Positions 36,780 to 51,299 of a stretch of 64,000 bases of DNA are shown piece after piece. The notes under the pieces were generated by a model that was not told where the DNA came from, made no database searches, and saw only the letters and a program-made list of their open reading frames with translations. Made by a program: the position numbers and the translations under genes. Every line of letters begins with the position of its first letter. Positions within the stretch are counted from its first letter, which is position 1. This DNA comes from Dermacentor variabilis (lineage: Eukaryota; Arthropoda; Arachnida; Ixodida; Ixodidae), in NCBI RefSeq assembly GCF_050947875.1, contig NW_027460417.1, positions 19,322 through 83,321 on the forward strand, given 5' to 3'.

Positions 36780-39700
36780 CACGATATGCATGCAAATGGT
36801 GCTTTTGGCAGAACGCGCACGTGGATTTCTACCAAACGACGTGAAAAGCATGCCGATGCTGCTCTTTTTAGCACCCGCACATGGATTTGTGCCAAAACAC
36901 GTTTTAAGCATGCACATGCATCTTTTGATAGACGCGGACGCAGTTTTCTGAAAAACCACACGATATGCATGCAAATGGTGCTTTTGGCAGAACGCGCAAG
37001 TGGATTTCTACCAAACGACGTGAAAAGCATGCCGATGCTGCTCTTTTTAGCACCCGCACATGGATTTGTGCCAAAACGCGTTTTAAGCATGCACATGCAT
37101 CTTTTGGTAGACGCGGACGCAGTTTTCTGCAAAACCACACGATATGCATGCAAATGGTGCTTTTGGCAGAACGCGCACGTGGATTTCTACCAAACGACGT
37201 GAAAAGCATGCCGATGCTGCTCTTTTTAGCTCCCGCACATGGATTTGTGCCAAAACGCGTTTTAAGCGTGCACATGCATCTTTTGGTAGACGCGGACGCA
37301 GTTTTTGCAAAACCACACGATATGCATGCAAATGGTGCTTTTGGCAGAACGCGCACGTGGATTTCTACCAAAGGACGTGAAAAGCATGCCGATGCTGCTC
37401 TTTTTAGCACCCGCACATGGATTTGTGCCTAAACGCGTTTTAAGCATGCTAATGCATCTTTTGGTAGACGCGGACGCAGTTTTCTGCAAAGCCACACGAT
37501 ATGCATGCAAATGGTGCTTTTGGCAGAACGCGCACGTTGATTTCTACCAAACGACGTGAAAAGCATGCCGATGCTGCTCTTTTTAGCACCCGCACATGGA
37601 TTTGTGCCAAAACAAGTTTTAAGCATGCACATGCACCTTTTGGTAGACGCGGACGCAGTTTTCTGCAAAACCACACGATATGCATGCAAATGGTGCTTTT
37701 GGCAGAACGCGCAAGTGGATTTCTACCAAACGACGTGAAAAGCATGCCGATGCTGCTCCTGTTAGCACGCGCACATGGATTTGTGCCAAAACGCGTTTTA
37801 AGCATGCACATGCATATTTTGGTAGACGCGGACGCAGTTTTCTGCAAAACGACACGATATGCATGCAAATGGTGCTTTTGGCCGAACGCACACGTGCATT
37901 TCTACCAAACGACGTGTAAAGCATGCCGATGCTCCTCTTTTTAGCACCCGCACATGGATTTGTACCAAAACGCGTTTTAAGCATGCACATGCATCTTTTG
38001 GTAGACGCGGACGCAGTTTTTGAAAAACCACACGATATGCATGCAAATGGTGCTTTTGGCAGAACGCGCACGTGGATTTCTACCAAAGGACGTGAAAAGC
38101 ATGCCGATGCTGCTCTTTTTAGCACCCGCACATGGATATGTGCCAAAACGCGTTTTAAGCATGCACGTGCATCTTTTGGTAGACGCGGACGCAGTTTTTT
38201 GCAAAACCACACGATATGCATGCAAATGGTGCTTTTGGCAAAACGCGCACGTGGATTTCTACCAAACGACGTGAAAAGCATGCCGATGCTGGTCTTTTTA
38301 GCACCCGCACATGGATTTGTGCCAAAACGCGTTTTAAGCATGCACATACATCTTTTGGTAGACGCGGACGCAGTTTTCTGCAAAACCACACGATATGCAT
38401 GCAAATGGTGCTTTTGGCAGAACGCGCACGTGGATTTCTACCAAACGACGTGAAAAGCATGCCGATGCTGCTCTTTTTAGCACCCGCACATGGATTTGTG
38501 CCAAAACACGTTTTAAGCATGCACATGCATCTTTTGATAGACGCGGACGCAGTTTTCTGAAAAACCACACGATATGCATGCAAATGGTGCTTTTGGCAGA
38601 ACGCGCAAGTGGATTTCTACCAAACGACGTGAAAAGCATGCCGATGCTGCTATTTTTAGCTCCCGCACATGGATTTGTGCCAAAACGCGTTTTAAGCGTG
38701 CACATGCATCTTTTGGTAGACGCGGACGCAGTTTTTGCAAAACCACACGATATGCATGCAAATGGTGCTTTTGGCAGAACGCGCACGTGGATTTCTACCA
38801 AACGACGTGAAAAGCATGCCGATGCTGCTCTTTTTAGCACCCGCACATGGATTTGTGCCAAAACACGTTTTAAGCATGCACATGCATCTTTTGATAGACG
38901 CGGACGCAGTTTTCTGAAAAACCACACGATATGCATGCAAATGGTGCTTTTGGCAGAACGCGCAAGTGGATTTCTACCAAACGACGTGAAAAGCATGCCG
39001 ATGCTGCTCTTTTTAGCACCCGCACATGGATTTGTGCCAAAACGCGTTTTAAGCATGCACATGCATCTTTTGGTAGACGCGGACGCAGTTTTCTGCAAAA
39101 CCACACGATATGCATGCAAATGGTGCTTTTGGCAGAACGCGCACGTGGATTTCTACCAAACGACGTGAAAAGCATGCCGATGCTGCTCTTTTTAGCTCCC
39201 GCACATGGATTTGTGCCAAAACGCGTTTTAAGCGTGCACATGCATCTTTTGGTAGACGCGGACGCAGTTTTTGCAAAACCACACGATATGCATGCAAATG
39301 GTGCTTTTGGCAGAACGCGCACGTGGATTTCTACCAAAGGACGTGAAAAGCATGCCGATGCTGCTCTTTTTAGCACCCGCACATGGATTTGTGCCTAAAC
39401 GCGTTTTAAGCATGCTAATGCATCTTTTGGTAGACGCGGACGCAGTTTTCTGCAAAACCACACGATATGCATGCAAATGGTGCTTTTGGCAGAACGCGCA
39501 CGTGGATTTCTACCAAACGACGTGAAAAGCATGCCGATGCTGCTCTTTTTAGCACCCGCACATGGATTTGTGCCAAAACGCGTTTTAAGCATGCACATGC
39601 ACCTTTTGGTAGACGCGGACGCAGTTTTCTGCAAAACCACACGATATGCATGCAAATGGTGCTTTTGGCAGAACGCGCAAGTGGATTTCTACCAAACGAC

Positions 39701-40611
39701 GTGAAAAGCATGCCGATGCTGCTCCTGTTAGCACGCGCACATGGATTTGTGCCAAAACGCGTTTTAAGCATGCATATGCATATTTTGGTAGACGCGGACG
39801 CAGTTTTCTGCAAAACGACACGATATGCATGCAAATGGTGCTTTTGGCCGAACGCACACGTGCATTTCTACCAAACGACGCGTAAAGCATGCCGATGCTC
39901 CTCTTTTTAGCACCCGCACATGGATTTGTACCAAAACGCGTTTTAAGCATGCACATGCATCTTTTGGTAGGCGCGGACGCAGTTTTTGAAAAACCACACG
40001 ATATGCATGCAAATGGTGCTTTTGGCAGAACGCGCACGTGGATTTCTACCAAAGGACGTGAAAAGCATGCCGATGCTGCTCTTTTTAGCACCCGCACATG
40101 GATTTGTGCCAAAACGCGTTTTAAGCATGCACGTGCATCTTTTGGTAGACGCGGACGCAGTTTTTTGCAAAACCACACGATATGCATGCAAATGGTGCTT
40201 TTGGCAAAACGCGCACGTGGATTTCTACCAAACGACGTGAAAAGCATGCCGATGCTGGTCTTTTTAGCACCCGCACATGGATTTGTGCCAAAACGCGTTT
40301 TAAGCATGCACATACATCTTTTGGTAGACGCGGACGCAGTTTTCTGCAAAACCACACGATATGCATGCAAATGGTGCTTTTGGCAGAACGCGCACGTGGA
40401 TTTCTACCAAACGACGTGAACAGCATGCCGATGCTGCTCTTTTTAGCACCCGCACATGGATTTGTGCCAAAACACGTTTTAAGCATGCACATGCATCTTT
40501 TGATAGACGCGGACGCAGTTTTCTGAAAAACCACACGATATGCATGCAAATGGTGCTTTTGGCAGAACGCGCAAGTGGATTTCTACCAAACGACGTGAAA
40601 AGCATGCCGAT
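36780..40611. repeat. 11-mer (1966-bp) higher-order pair
   Basis: About 36780-38645 matches 38746-40611 at 1966 bp (11 x 179 minus 3). Shared marks include GCAGTTTTTGCAAAACC, AAGCATGCTAATGC, CTCCTGTTAGCACGCG, GCTCCTCTTTTTAGC, ATTTTGGTAGACG in B and CACATACATC. I noticed about nine substitutions, for example near 37493, 37538, 37615, 37916, 38137, 39774 and 40431, or about 99.5 percent identity. A third partial copy lies near 43300-44350, sharing CTCCTGTTAGCACGCG about 3.93 kb further on. Confidence 0.87.
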
Positions 40612-42400
40612 GCTGCTCTTTTTAGCACCCGCACATGGATTTGTGCCAAAACGCGTTTTAAGCATGCACATGCATCTTTTGATAGACGCGGACGCAGTTT
40701 TCTGAAAAACCACACGATATGCATGCAAATGGTGCTTTTGGCAGAACGCGCAAGTGGATTTCTACCAAACGACGTGAAAAGCATGCCGATGCTGCTCTTT
40801 TTAGCACCCGCACATGGATTTGTGCCAAAACGCGTTTTAAGCATGCACATGCATCTTTTGGTAGACGCGGACGCAGTTTTCTGCAAAACCACACGATATG
40901 CATGCAAATGGTGCTTTTGGCAGAACGCGCACGTGGATTTCTACCAAACGACGTGAAAAGCATGCCGATGCTGCTCTTTTTAGCTCCCGCACATGGATTT
41001 GTGCCAAAACGCGTTTAAGCGTGCACATGCATCTTTTGGTAGACGCGGACGCAGTTTTTGCAAAACCACACGATATGCATGCAAATTGTGCTTTTGGCAG
41101 AACGCGCACGTGGATTTCTACCAAAGGACGTGAAAAGCATGCCGATGCTGCTCTTTTTAGCACCCGCTCATGGATTTGTGCCAAAACGCGTTTTAAGCAT
41201 GCACATGCATCTTTTGGTGGACGCGGACGCAGTTTTCTGCAAAACCACACGGTATGCATGCAAATGGTGCTTTTGGCAGAACGCGCACGTGGATTTCTAC
41301 CAAAGGACGTGAAAAGCATGCCGATGTTGCTCTTTTTAGCACCCGCACATGGATTTGTGCCAAAACGCGTTTTAAGCATGCACATGCATCTTTTGGTGGA
41401 CGCGGATGCAGTTTTCTGCAAAACCACACGATATGCATGCAAATGGTGCTTTTGGCAGAACGCGCACGTGGATTTCTACCAAACGACGTGAAAAGCATGC
41501 CGATGCTGCTCTTTTTAGCACCCGCGCATGGATTTGTGCCAAAACGCGTTTTAAGCATGAGCATGCATCTTTTGGTAGACGCGGACGCAGTTTTCTGCAA
41601 AACCGCACGATATGCATGCAAATGGTGCTTTTGGCAGAACGCGCACGTGGATTTCTACCAAACGACGTGAAAAGCATGCCGATGCTGCTCTTTTTAGCAC
41701 CCGCGCATGGATTTGTGCCAAAACGCGTTTTAAGCATGCACATGCATCTTTTGGTAGACGCGGACGCAGTTTTCTGCAAAACCACACGATATGCATGCAA
41801 ATGGTGCTTTTGGCAGAACGCGCACGTGGATTTCTACCAAACTACGTGAAAAGCATGCCGATGCTGCTATTTTTAGCACCCGCACATGGATTTGTGCCAA
41901 AACGCGTTTTAAGCATGCACATGCATCTTTTGGTGGACGCGGATGCAGTTTTCTGCAAAACCACACGATATGCATGCAAATGGTGCTTTTGGCAGAACGC
42001 GCACGTGGATGTCTACCAAACGACGTGAAAAGCATGCCGATGCTGCTCTTTTTAGCACCCGCGCATGGATTTGTGCCAAAACGCGTTTTAAGCATGAGCG
42101 CATGCATCTTTTGGTAGACGCGGACGCAGTTTTCTGCAAAACCACACGATATGCATGCAAATGGTGCTTTTGGCAGAACGCGCGTGTGGATTTCTACCAA
42201 ACGACGTGAAAAGCATGCCGATGCTGCTCTTTTTAGCACCCGCACATGGATTTGTGCCAAAACGCGTTTTAAGCATGCGCATGCATCTTTGGTAGACGCG
42301 GACTCAGTTTTCTGCAAAACCACACGATATGCATGCAAATGGTGCTTTTGGCAGAACGCGCGCGTGGATTTCTACCAAACGACGTGAAAAGCATGCCGAT
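40612..42400. repeat. Monomeric stretch, source-like for later indel-rich copies
   Basis: Near-consensus monomers with few indels (one lost T near 41014; GAGCGCATGC near 42096 gains two bases). Marks found here, such as GGATGCAG with CACCCGCGCATGG and AAGCATGAGCATGC, recur with small indels near 44400-45200 and 46700-47000. Confidence 0.7.
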
Positions 42401-43366
42401 GCTGCTCTTTTAGCACCCGCACATGGATTTGTGCCAAAACGCGTTTTAAGCACTGCACATGCATCTTTTGGTAGACGGGACGCAGTTTCTCTGCAAACCA
42501 CACGATATGCATGCAAATGGTGCTTTTGGCAGACGCGCACGTGGATTTCTACAAAACGACGTGATAAGCATGCCGATGCTGCTCTTTTTAGCACCCGCAC
42601 ATGGATTTGCTGCCAAAACGCGTTTTAAGCATGCACATGCATCTTTTGGTAGACGCGGACGCAGTTTTCTGCAAAACCACACGATATGCCTGCAAATGGT
42701 GCTTTTGGCAGAACGCGCACGTGGATTTCAACCAAACGACGTGAAAAGCATGCCGATGCTGCTGCTTTTAGCACCCGCACATGGATTTGTGCCAAAACGC
42801 GTTTTAAGCATGCACATGCATCTTTTTGGTAGACGCGGACGCAGTTTTCTGCAAAACGACACGATATGCATGGAAATGGTGCTTTGGCCGAACCCGCACG
42901 TGTATTTCTACCAAACGACGCGAAAAGCATGCCGATGCTGCTCTTTTAGCACCCGCACATGGATTTGTGCCAAAACGCGTTTTAAGCATGCACATGCATC
43001 TTTTGGTAGACGCGACGCAGTTTTCTGCAAAACCACTTGATATGCATGCAAATGGTGCTTTTGGCAGAAAGCGCACGTGGATTTCTACCAAACGACGTGA
43101 AAAGCATGCCGATGCTGCTCTTTTTAGCACCCACACATAGATTTGTGCCAAAACGCGTTTTAAGCACGCACATTCATCTTTTGGTAGACGCGGACGCAGT
43201 TTCTGCAAAACCACACGATATGCACGCAAATGGTGCTTTTGGCAGAACGCGCACGTGGATTTCTACCAAAGGACGTGAAAAGCATGCCGATGCTGCTCTT
43301 TTTAGCACCCGCACATGGATTTGTGCCAAAACGCGTTTTAAGCATGCACATGCATCTTTTGTAGAC

Positions 43367-43374
43367 GCGGCCGC
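43367..43374. other. NotI site in a variant monomer
   Basis: GCGGCCGC with the same upstream TTTTGTAGACG one-base loss as at 36040, so it belongs to the same monomer lineage. Confidence 0.9.
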
Positions 43375-46300
43375 AGTTTTCTGCAAAACGACACGATATG
43401 CATGCAAATGGTGCTTTTGGCCGAACGCGCACGTGGATTTCTACCAAACGACGTGAAAAGCATGCCGATGCTGCTCTTTTTAGTACCCGCACATGGATTT
43501 GTGCCAAAACGCGTTTTAAGCATGCACATGCATCTTTTGGTAGACGCGGACGCAGTTTTCTGCAAAACGACACGATATGCATGCAAATGGTGCTTTTGAC
43601 AGAACGCGCAAGTGGATTTCTACCAAACGACGTGAAAAGCATGCCGATGCTGCTCCTGTTAGCACGCGCACATGGATTTGTGCCAAAACGCGTTTTAAGC
43701 ATGCACATGCATATTTTGGTAGACGCGGACGCAGTTTTCTGCAAAACGACACGATATGCATGCAAATGGTGCTTTTGGCCGAACGCACACGTGCATTTCT
43801 ACCAAACGACGTGTAAAGCATGCCGATGCTCCTCTTTTTAGCACCCGCACATGGATTTGTACCAAAACGCGTTTTAAGCATGCACATGCATCTTTTGGTA
43901 GACGCGGACGCAGTTTTTGAAAAACCACACGATATGCATGCAAATGGTGCTTTGGCAGAACGCGCACGTGGATTTCTACCAAAGGACGTGAAAAGCATGC
44001 CGATGCTGCTCTTTTTAGCACCCGCACATGGATTTGTGCCAAACGCGTTTTAAGCATGCACGTGCATCTTTTGGTAGACGCGGACGCAGTTTTTTGCAAA
44101 ACCACACGATATGCATGCAAATGGTGCTTTTGGCAAACGCGCACGTGGATTTCTACCAAACGACGTGAAAAGCATGCCGATGCTGGTCTTTTAGCACCCG
44201 CACAAGGATTTGTGCCAAAACGCGTTTTAAGCATGCACATACATCTTTTGGTAGACGCGGACGCAGTTTTCTGCAAAACCACACGATATGCATGCAAATG
44301 GTGCTTTTGGCAGAACGCGCACGCGCATTTCTACCAAACGACGTGAAAAGCATGCCGATGCTGCTCTTTTTAGCACCCGCTCATGGATTTGTCCCAAACG
44401 CGTTTTAAGCATGCACATGCATCTTTTGGTGGACGCGGACGCAGTTTTCTGCAAAACCACACGGTATGCATGCAAATGGTGCTTTTGGCAGAACGCGCAC
44501 GTGGATTTCTACCAAAGGACGTGAAAAGCATGCCGATGCTGCTCTTTTTAGCACCCGCACATGGATTTGTGCCAAAACGCGTTTTAAGCATGCACATGCA
44601 TCTTTGGTGGACGCGGATGCAGTTTTCTGCAAAACCACACGATATGCATGCAAATGGTGCTTTTGGCAGAACGCGCACGTGGATTTCTACCAAACGACGT
44701 GAAAAGCATGCGATGCTGCTCTTTTTAGCACCCGCGCATGGATTTGTGCCAAAACGCGTTTTAAGCATGCACATGCATCTTTGGTAGACGCGGACGCAGT
44801 TTTCTGCAAAACCACACGATATGCATACAAATGGTGCTTTTGGCAGAACGCGCACGTGGATTTCTACCAAACTACGTGAAAAGCATGCCGATGCTGCTAT
44901 TTTTAGCACCCGCACATGGATTTGTGCCAAAACGCGTTTTTAAGCATGCACATGCATCTTTTGGTGGACGCGGATGCAGTTTTCTGCAAAACCACACGAT
45001 ATGCATGCAAATGGTGCTTTTGGCAGAACGCGCACGTGGATTTCTACCAAACGACGTGAAAAGCATGCCGATGCTGCTCTTTTTAGCACCCGCGCATGGA
45101 TTTGTGCCAAAACGCGTTTTAAGCATGAACATGCATCTTTTGGTAGACGCGGACGCAGTTTTCTGCAAACCGCACGATATGCATGCAAATGGTGCTTTTG
45201 GCAGAACGCGCACGTGGATTTCTACCAAACGACGTGAAAAGCATGCCGATGCTGCTCTTTTTAGCACCCGCACATGGATTTGTGCCAAAACGCGTTTTAA
45301 GGATGCACATGCATCTTTGGATAGACGCGGACGCAGTTTTGTGCAAAACCCACACGATATGCATGCAAATGGTGCTTTTGGCAGAACGCGCACGTGGATT
45401 TCTACCAAACGACGAGAAAAGCATGCCGATGCTGCTCTTTTTAGCACGCGCACATGGATTTGTGCCAAAACGCGTTTTAAGCACGCACATGCATCTTTTG
45501 GTATACGGGGACGCAGTTCTCTGCAAACCACACGATATGCATGCAAATGGTGCTTTTGGCAGGACGCGCACGTGGATTTCTACAAAACGACGTGATAAGC
45601 ATGCCGATGCTGCTCTTTTTAGCACCCACACATGGATTTCTGCCAAAACGCGTTTTAAGCATGCACATGCATCTTTTGGTAGACGCGGACGCAGTTTTCT
45701 GCAAAACGACACGATATGCATGGAAATGGTGCTTTTGGCCGAACGCGCACGTGTATTTCTACCAAACGACGCGAAAAGCATGCCGATGCTGCTCTTTTTA
45801 GCACCCGCACATGGATTTGTGCCAAAACGCGTTTTAAGCATGCACATGCATCTTTTGGTAGACGCGGACGCAGTTTTCTGCAAAACCACTTGATATGCAT
45901 GCAAATGGTGCTTTTGGCAGAAAGCGCACGTGGATTTCTACCAAACGACGTGAAAAGCATGCCGATGCTGCTCTTTTTAGCACCCACACATAGATTTGTG
46001 CCAAAACGCGTTTTAAGCACGCAACATTCATCTTTTGGTAGACGCGGACGCAGTTTTCTGCAAAACCACACGATATGCATGCAAATGGTGCTTTTGGCAG
46101 AACGCGCACGTGGATTTCTACCAAAGGACGTGAAAAGCATGCCGATGCTGCTCTTTTTAGCACCCGCACATGGATTTGTGCCAAAACGCGTTTTAAGCAT
46201 GCACATGCATCTTTTGGTAGACGCGGACGCAGTTTTCTGCAAAACGACACGATATGCATGCAAATGGTGCTTTTGGCAGAACGCTCACTTGGATTTCTAC

Positions 46301-48007
46301 CAAACGACGTGAAAAGCATGCCGATGCTGCTATTTTTAGCACCCGCACATGGATTTATGCCAAAACGCGTTTTAAGCATGCACATGCATCTTTTGGTAGA
46401 CCGCCGACGCAGTTTTCTGCAAAACCACTGAATATGCATGCAAATGGTGCTTTTGGCAGAACGCGCACGTGGATTTCTACCAAACGACATGAAAAGCATG
46501 CCGATGCTGCTCTTTTTAGCACCCGCACATGGATTTGTGCCCAAACGCGTTTTAAGCATGCACATGCATCTTTAGGTAGACTCGAACGCAGTTTTCTGAA
46601 AAACCACACGATATGCATGCAAATGGTGCTTTGGCAGAACGCGCACGTGGATTTCTACCAAACGACGTGAAAAGCATGCCGATGCTGCTCTTTTTAGCAC
46701 CCGCACATGGATTTGTGCAAAACGCGTTTTAAGCATGCACATGCATCTTTTGGTGGACGCGGATGCAGTTTTCTGCAAAACCACACGATATGCATGCAAA
46801 TGGTGCTTTTGGCAGAACGCGCACGTGGATTTCTACCAAACGACGTGAAAAGCATGCCGATGCTGCTCTTTTTAGCACCCGCGCATGGATTTGTGCCAAA
46901 ACGCGTTTTAAGCATGAACATGCATCTTTTGGTAGACGCGGACGCAGTTTTCTGCAAAACCGCACGATATGCATGCAAATGGTGCTTTTGGCAGAACGCG
47001 CACGTGGATTTCTACCAAACGACGTGAAAAGCATGCCGATGCTGCTCTTTTTAGCACCCGCACATGGATTTGTGCCAAAACGCGTTTTAAGGATGCACAT
47101 GCATCTTTGGATAGACGCGGACGCAGTTTTGTGCAAAACCACACGATATGCATGCAAATGGTGCTTTTGGCAGAACGCGCACGTGGATTTCTACCAAACG
47201 ACGAGAAAAGCATGCCGATGCTGCTCTTTTTAGCACCCGCACATGGATTTGTGCCAAAACGCGTTTTAAGCACGCACATGCATCTTTTGGTATACGGGGA
47301 CGCAGTTCTCTGCAAAACCACACGATATGCATGCAAATGGTGCTTTTGGCAGGACGCGCACGTGGATTTCTACAAAACGACGTGAAAAGCATGCCGATGC
47401 TGCTCTTTTTAGCACCCGCACATGGATTTCTGCCAAAACGCGTTTTAAGCATGCACATGCATCTTTTGGTAGACGCGGACGCAGTTTTCTGCAAAACCAC
47501 ACGATATGCCTGCAAATGGTGCTTTTGGCAGAACGCGCACGTGGATTTCTACCAAACGACGCGAAAAGCATGCCGATGCTGCTCTTTTTAGCACCCGCAC
47601 ATGGATTTGTGCCAAAACGCGTTTTAAGCATGCACATGCATCTTTTGGTAGACGCGGACGCAGTTTTCTGCAAAACCACTTGATATGCATGCAAATGGTG
47701 CTTTTGGCAGAAAGCGCACGTGGATTTCTACCAAACGACGTGAAAAGCATGCCGATGCTGCTCTTTTTAGCACCCACACATAGATTTGTTCCAAAACGCG
47801 TTTTAAGCACGCACATTCATCTTTTGGTAGACGCGGACGCAGTTTTCTGCAAAACCACACGATATGCATGCAATGGTGCTTTTGGCAGAACGCGCACGTG
47901 GATTTCTACCAAAGGACGTGAAAAGCATGCCGATGCTGCTCTTTTAGCACCCGCACATGGATTGTGCCAAAACGCGTTTTAAGCATGCACATGCATCTTT
48001 TGTAGAC

Positions 48008-48015
48008 GCGGCCGC
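48008..48015. other. NotI site in a variant monomer
   Basis: GCGGCCGC of the same lineage, here followed directly by GTTTTCTG with two further bases missing. Confidence 0.88.
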
Positions 48016-49072
48016 GTTTTCTGAAAACGACACGATATGCATGCAATGGTGCTTTGGCCGAACGCGCACGTGGATTTCTACCAAACGACGTGAAAAGCAT
48101 GCCGATGCTGCTCTTTATAGTACCCGCACATGGATTTGTGCCAAAACGCGTTTAAGCATGCACATGCATCTTTTGGTAGACGCGGACGCAGTTTTCTGCA
48201 AAACGACACTATATGCATGCAAATGGTGCTTTTGGCAGAACGCTCACGTGGATTTCTACCAAACGACGTGAAAAGCATGCCGATGCTGCTATTTTTAGCA
48301 CCCGCACATGGATTTATGCCAAAACGCGTTTTAAGCATGCACATGCATCTTTTGGTAGACGCCGACGCAGTTTTCTGCAAAACCACTGAATATGCATGCA
48401 AATGGTGCTTTTGGCAGAACGCGCACGTGGATTTCTACCAACGACATGAAAAGCATGCCGATGCTGCCTCTTTTTAGCACCCGCACATGGATTTGTGCCC
48501 AAACGCGTTTTAAAGCATGCACATGCATCTTTAGGTAGACGCGAACGCAGTTTTCTGAAAAACCACACGATATGCATGCAAATGGTGCTTTTGGCAGAAC
48601 GCGCACGTGGATTTCTACAACGGACGTGAAAAGCATGCCGATGCTGCTCTTTTTAGCACCCGCACAGGATTTGTGCCAAAAACGCGTTTTAAGCATGCAC
48701 ACGCATCTTTTGGTAGACGCGGACGCAGTTTTCTGCAAAACCACACGATATGCATGCAAATGGTGCTTTTGCAGAACGCGCACGTGGATTTCTACCAACG
48801 ACGTGAAAAGCATGCCGATGCTGCTCTTTTTAGCACCCGCACATGGATTTGTGCCAAAACGCGTTTTAAGCACGCACATGCATCTTTTGGTAGACGCGGA
48901 CGCAGTTTTCTGCAAAACCACACGATATGCATGCAAATGGTGCTTTTGGTAGAACGCGCACGTGGATTTCTACAAAGGACGTGAAAAGCATGCCGATGCT
49001 GCTCTTTTTAGCACCCGCACATGGATTTGTGCCAAAACGCGTTTTAAGCATGCACATGCATCTTTTGTAGAC

Positions 49073-49080
49073 GCGGCCGC
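49073..49080. other. NotI site in a variant monomer
   Basis: GCGGCCGC of the same lineage, 1065 bp (six monomers less nine bases) from the site at 48008. Confidence 0.9.
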
Positions 49081-50138
49081 AGTTTTCTGCAAAACGACAC
49101 GATATGCATGCAAATGGTGCTTTTGGCCGAACGCGCACGTGGATTTCTACCAAACGACGTGAAAAGCATGCCGATGCTGCTCTTTTTAGTACCCGCACAT
49201 GGATTTGTGCCAAAACGCGTTTTAAGCATGCACATGCATCTTTTGGTAGACGCGGACGCAGTTTTCTGCAAAACGACACGATATGCATGCAAATGGTGCT
49301 TTGGCAGAACGCTCACGTGGATTCTACCAAGGGACGTGAAAAACATGCCGATGCTGCTATTTTTAGCACCCGCACATGGATTTATGCCAAAACGCGTTTA
49401 AGCATGCACATGCATCTTTTGGTAGACGCCGACGCAGTTTTCTGCAAAACCACACGATATGCATGCAAATGGTGCTTTTGGCAGAACGCGCGCGTGGATT
49501 TCTACCAAACGACGTGAAAAGCATGCCGATGCTGCTCTTTTTAGCACCCGCACATGGATTTGTGCCAAAACGCGTTTTAAGGATGCACATGCATCTTGGA
49601 TAGACGCGGACGCAGTTTTGTGCAAAACCACACGATATGCACGCAAATGGTGCTTTTGGCAGAACGCGCACGTGGATTTCTACCAAACGACGAGAAAAGC
49701 ATGCCGATGCTGCTCTTTTTAGCACCCACACATGGATTTGTGCCAAAACGCGTTTTAAGCATGCACATGCATCTTTTGGTATACGCGGACGCAGTTCTCT
49801 GCAAAACACACGATATGCATGCAAATGGTGCTTTTGGCAGGACGCGCACGTGGATTTCTACAAAACGACGTGAAAAGCATGCCGATGCTGCTCTTTTTAG
49901 CACCCGCACATGGATTTGTGCCAAAACGCGTTTTAAGCACGCACATGCATCTTTTGGTAGACGCGGACGCAGTTTTCTGCAAAACCACACGATATGCATG
50001 CAAATGGTGCTTTTGGCAGAACGCGCACGTGGATTTCTACCAAAGGACGTGAAAAGCATGCGATGCTGCTCTTTTTAGCACCCGCACATGGATTTGTGCC
50101 AAAACGCGTTTTAAGCTGCACATGCATCTTTTGTAGAC

Positions 50139-50146
50139 GCGGCCGC
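50139..50146. other. NotI site in a variant monomer
   Basis: GCGGCCGC of the same lineage, 1066 bp from the site at 49073. The equal spacing shows a local 6-monomer duplication. Confidence 0.9.
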
Positions 50147-51299
50147 AGTTTCTGCAAAACGACACGATATGCATGCAAATGGTGCTTTGGCCGAACGCGC
50201 CACGTGGATTTACCAAACGACGTGAAAAGCATGCCGATGCTGCTCTTTTTAGTACCCGCACATGGATTTGTGCCAAAACGCGTTTTAAGCATGCACATGC
50301 ATCTTTCGGTAGACGCGGACGCAGTTTTCTGCAAAACGACACGATATGCATGCAAATGGTGCTTTTGGCAGAACGCGCGCGTAGATTTCTACCAAACGAC
50401 GTGAAAAGCATGCCGATGCTGCTATTTTTAGCACCCGCACATGGATTTATGCCAAAACGCGTTTTAAGCATGCACATGCATCTTTTGGTAGACGCCGACG
50501 CAGTTTTCTGCAAAACCACTGAATATGCATGCAAATGGTGCTTTTGGCAGAACGCGCACGTGGATTTCTACCAAACGACATGAAAAGCATGCCGATGCTG
50601 CTCTTTTTAGCACCCGCTCATGGATTGTGCCAAAACGCGTTTTAAGCATGCACATGCATCTTTAGGTAGACGCGAACGCAGTTTTCTGAAAAACCACACG
50701 ATATGCATGCAAATGGTGCTTTTGGCAGAACGCGCACGTGGATTTCTACCAAACGACGTGAAAAGCATGCCGATGCTGCTCTTTTTAGCACCCGCACATG
50801 GATTGTGCCAAAACGCGTTTTAAGCATGCACACGCATCTTTTGGTAGGCGCGGACGCAGTTTTCTGCAAAACGACACGATATGCATGCAAATGGTGCTTT
50901 TGGCAGAACGCGCACGTGATTTCTACCAAAGGACGTGAAAAGCATGCCGATGCTGCTCTTTTTAGCACCCGCACATGGATTTGTGCCAAAACGCGTTTTA
51001 AGCATGCGCATGCATCTTTTGGCAGACGCGGACGCAGTTTTCTGCAAAACCACACGATATGCATGCAAATGGTGCTTTTGGCAGAACGCGCACGTGGATT
51101 TCTACCAAACGAGGTGAAAAGCATGCCGATGCTGCTCTTTTTAGCACCCGCCACATGGATTTGTGCCAAAACGCGTTTTAAGCATGCACATGCATCTTTT
51201 GGTAGACGCGGACGCAGTTTTCTGCAAAACCACACGATATGCATGCAAATGGTGCTTTTGGCAGAACGCGCACGTGGATTTCTACAAACGACGTGAAAA

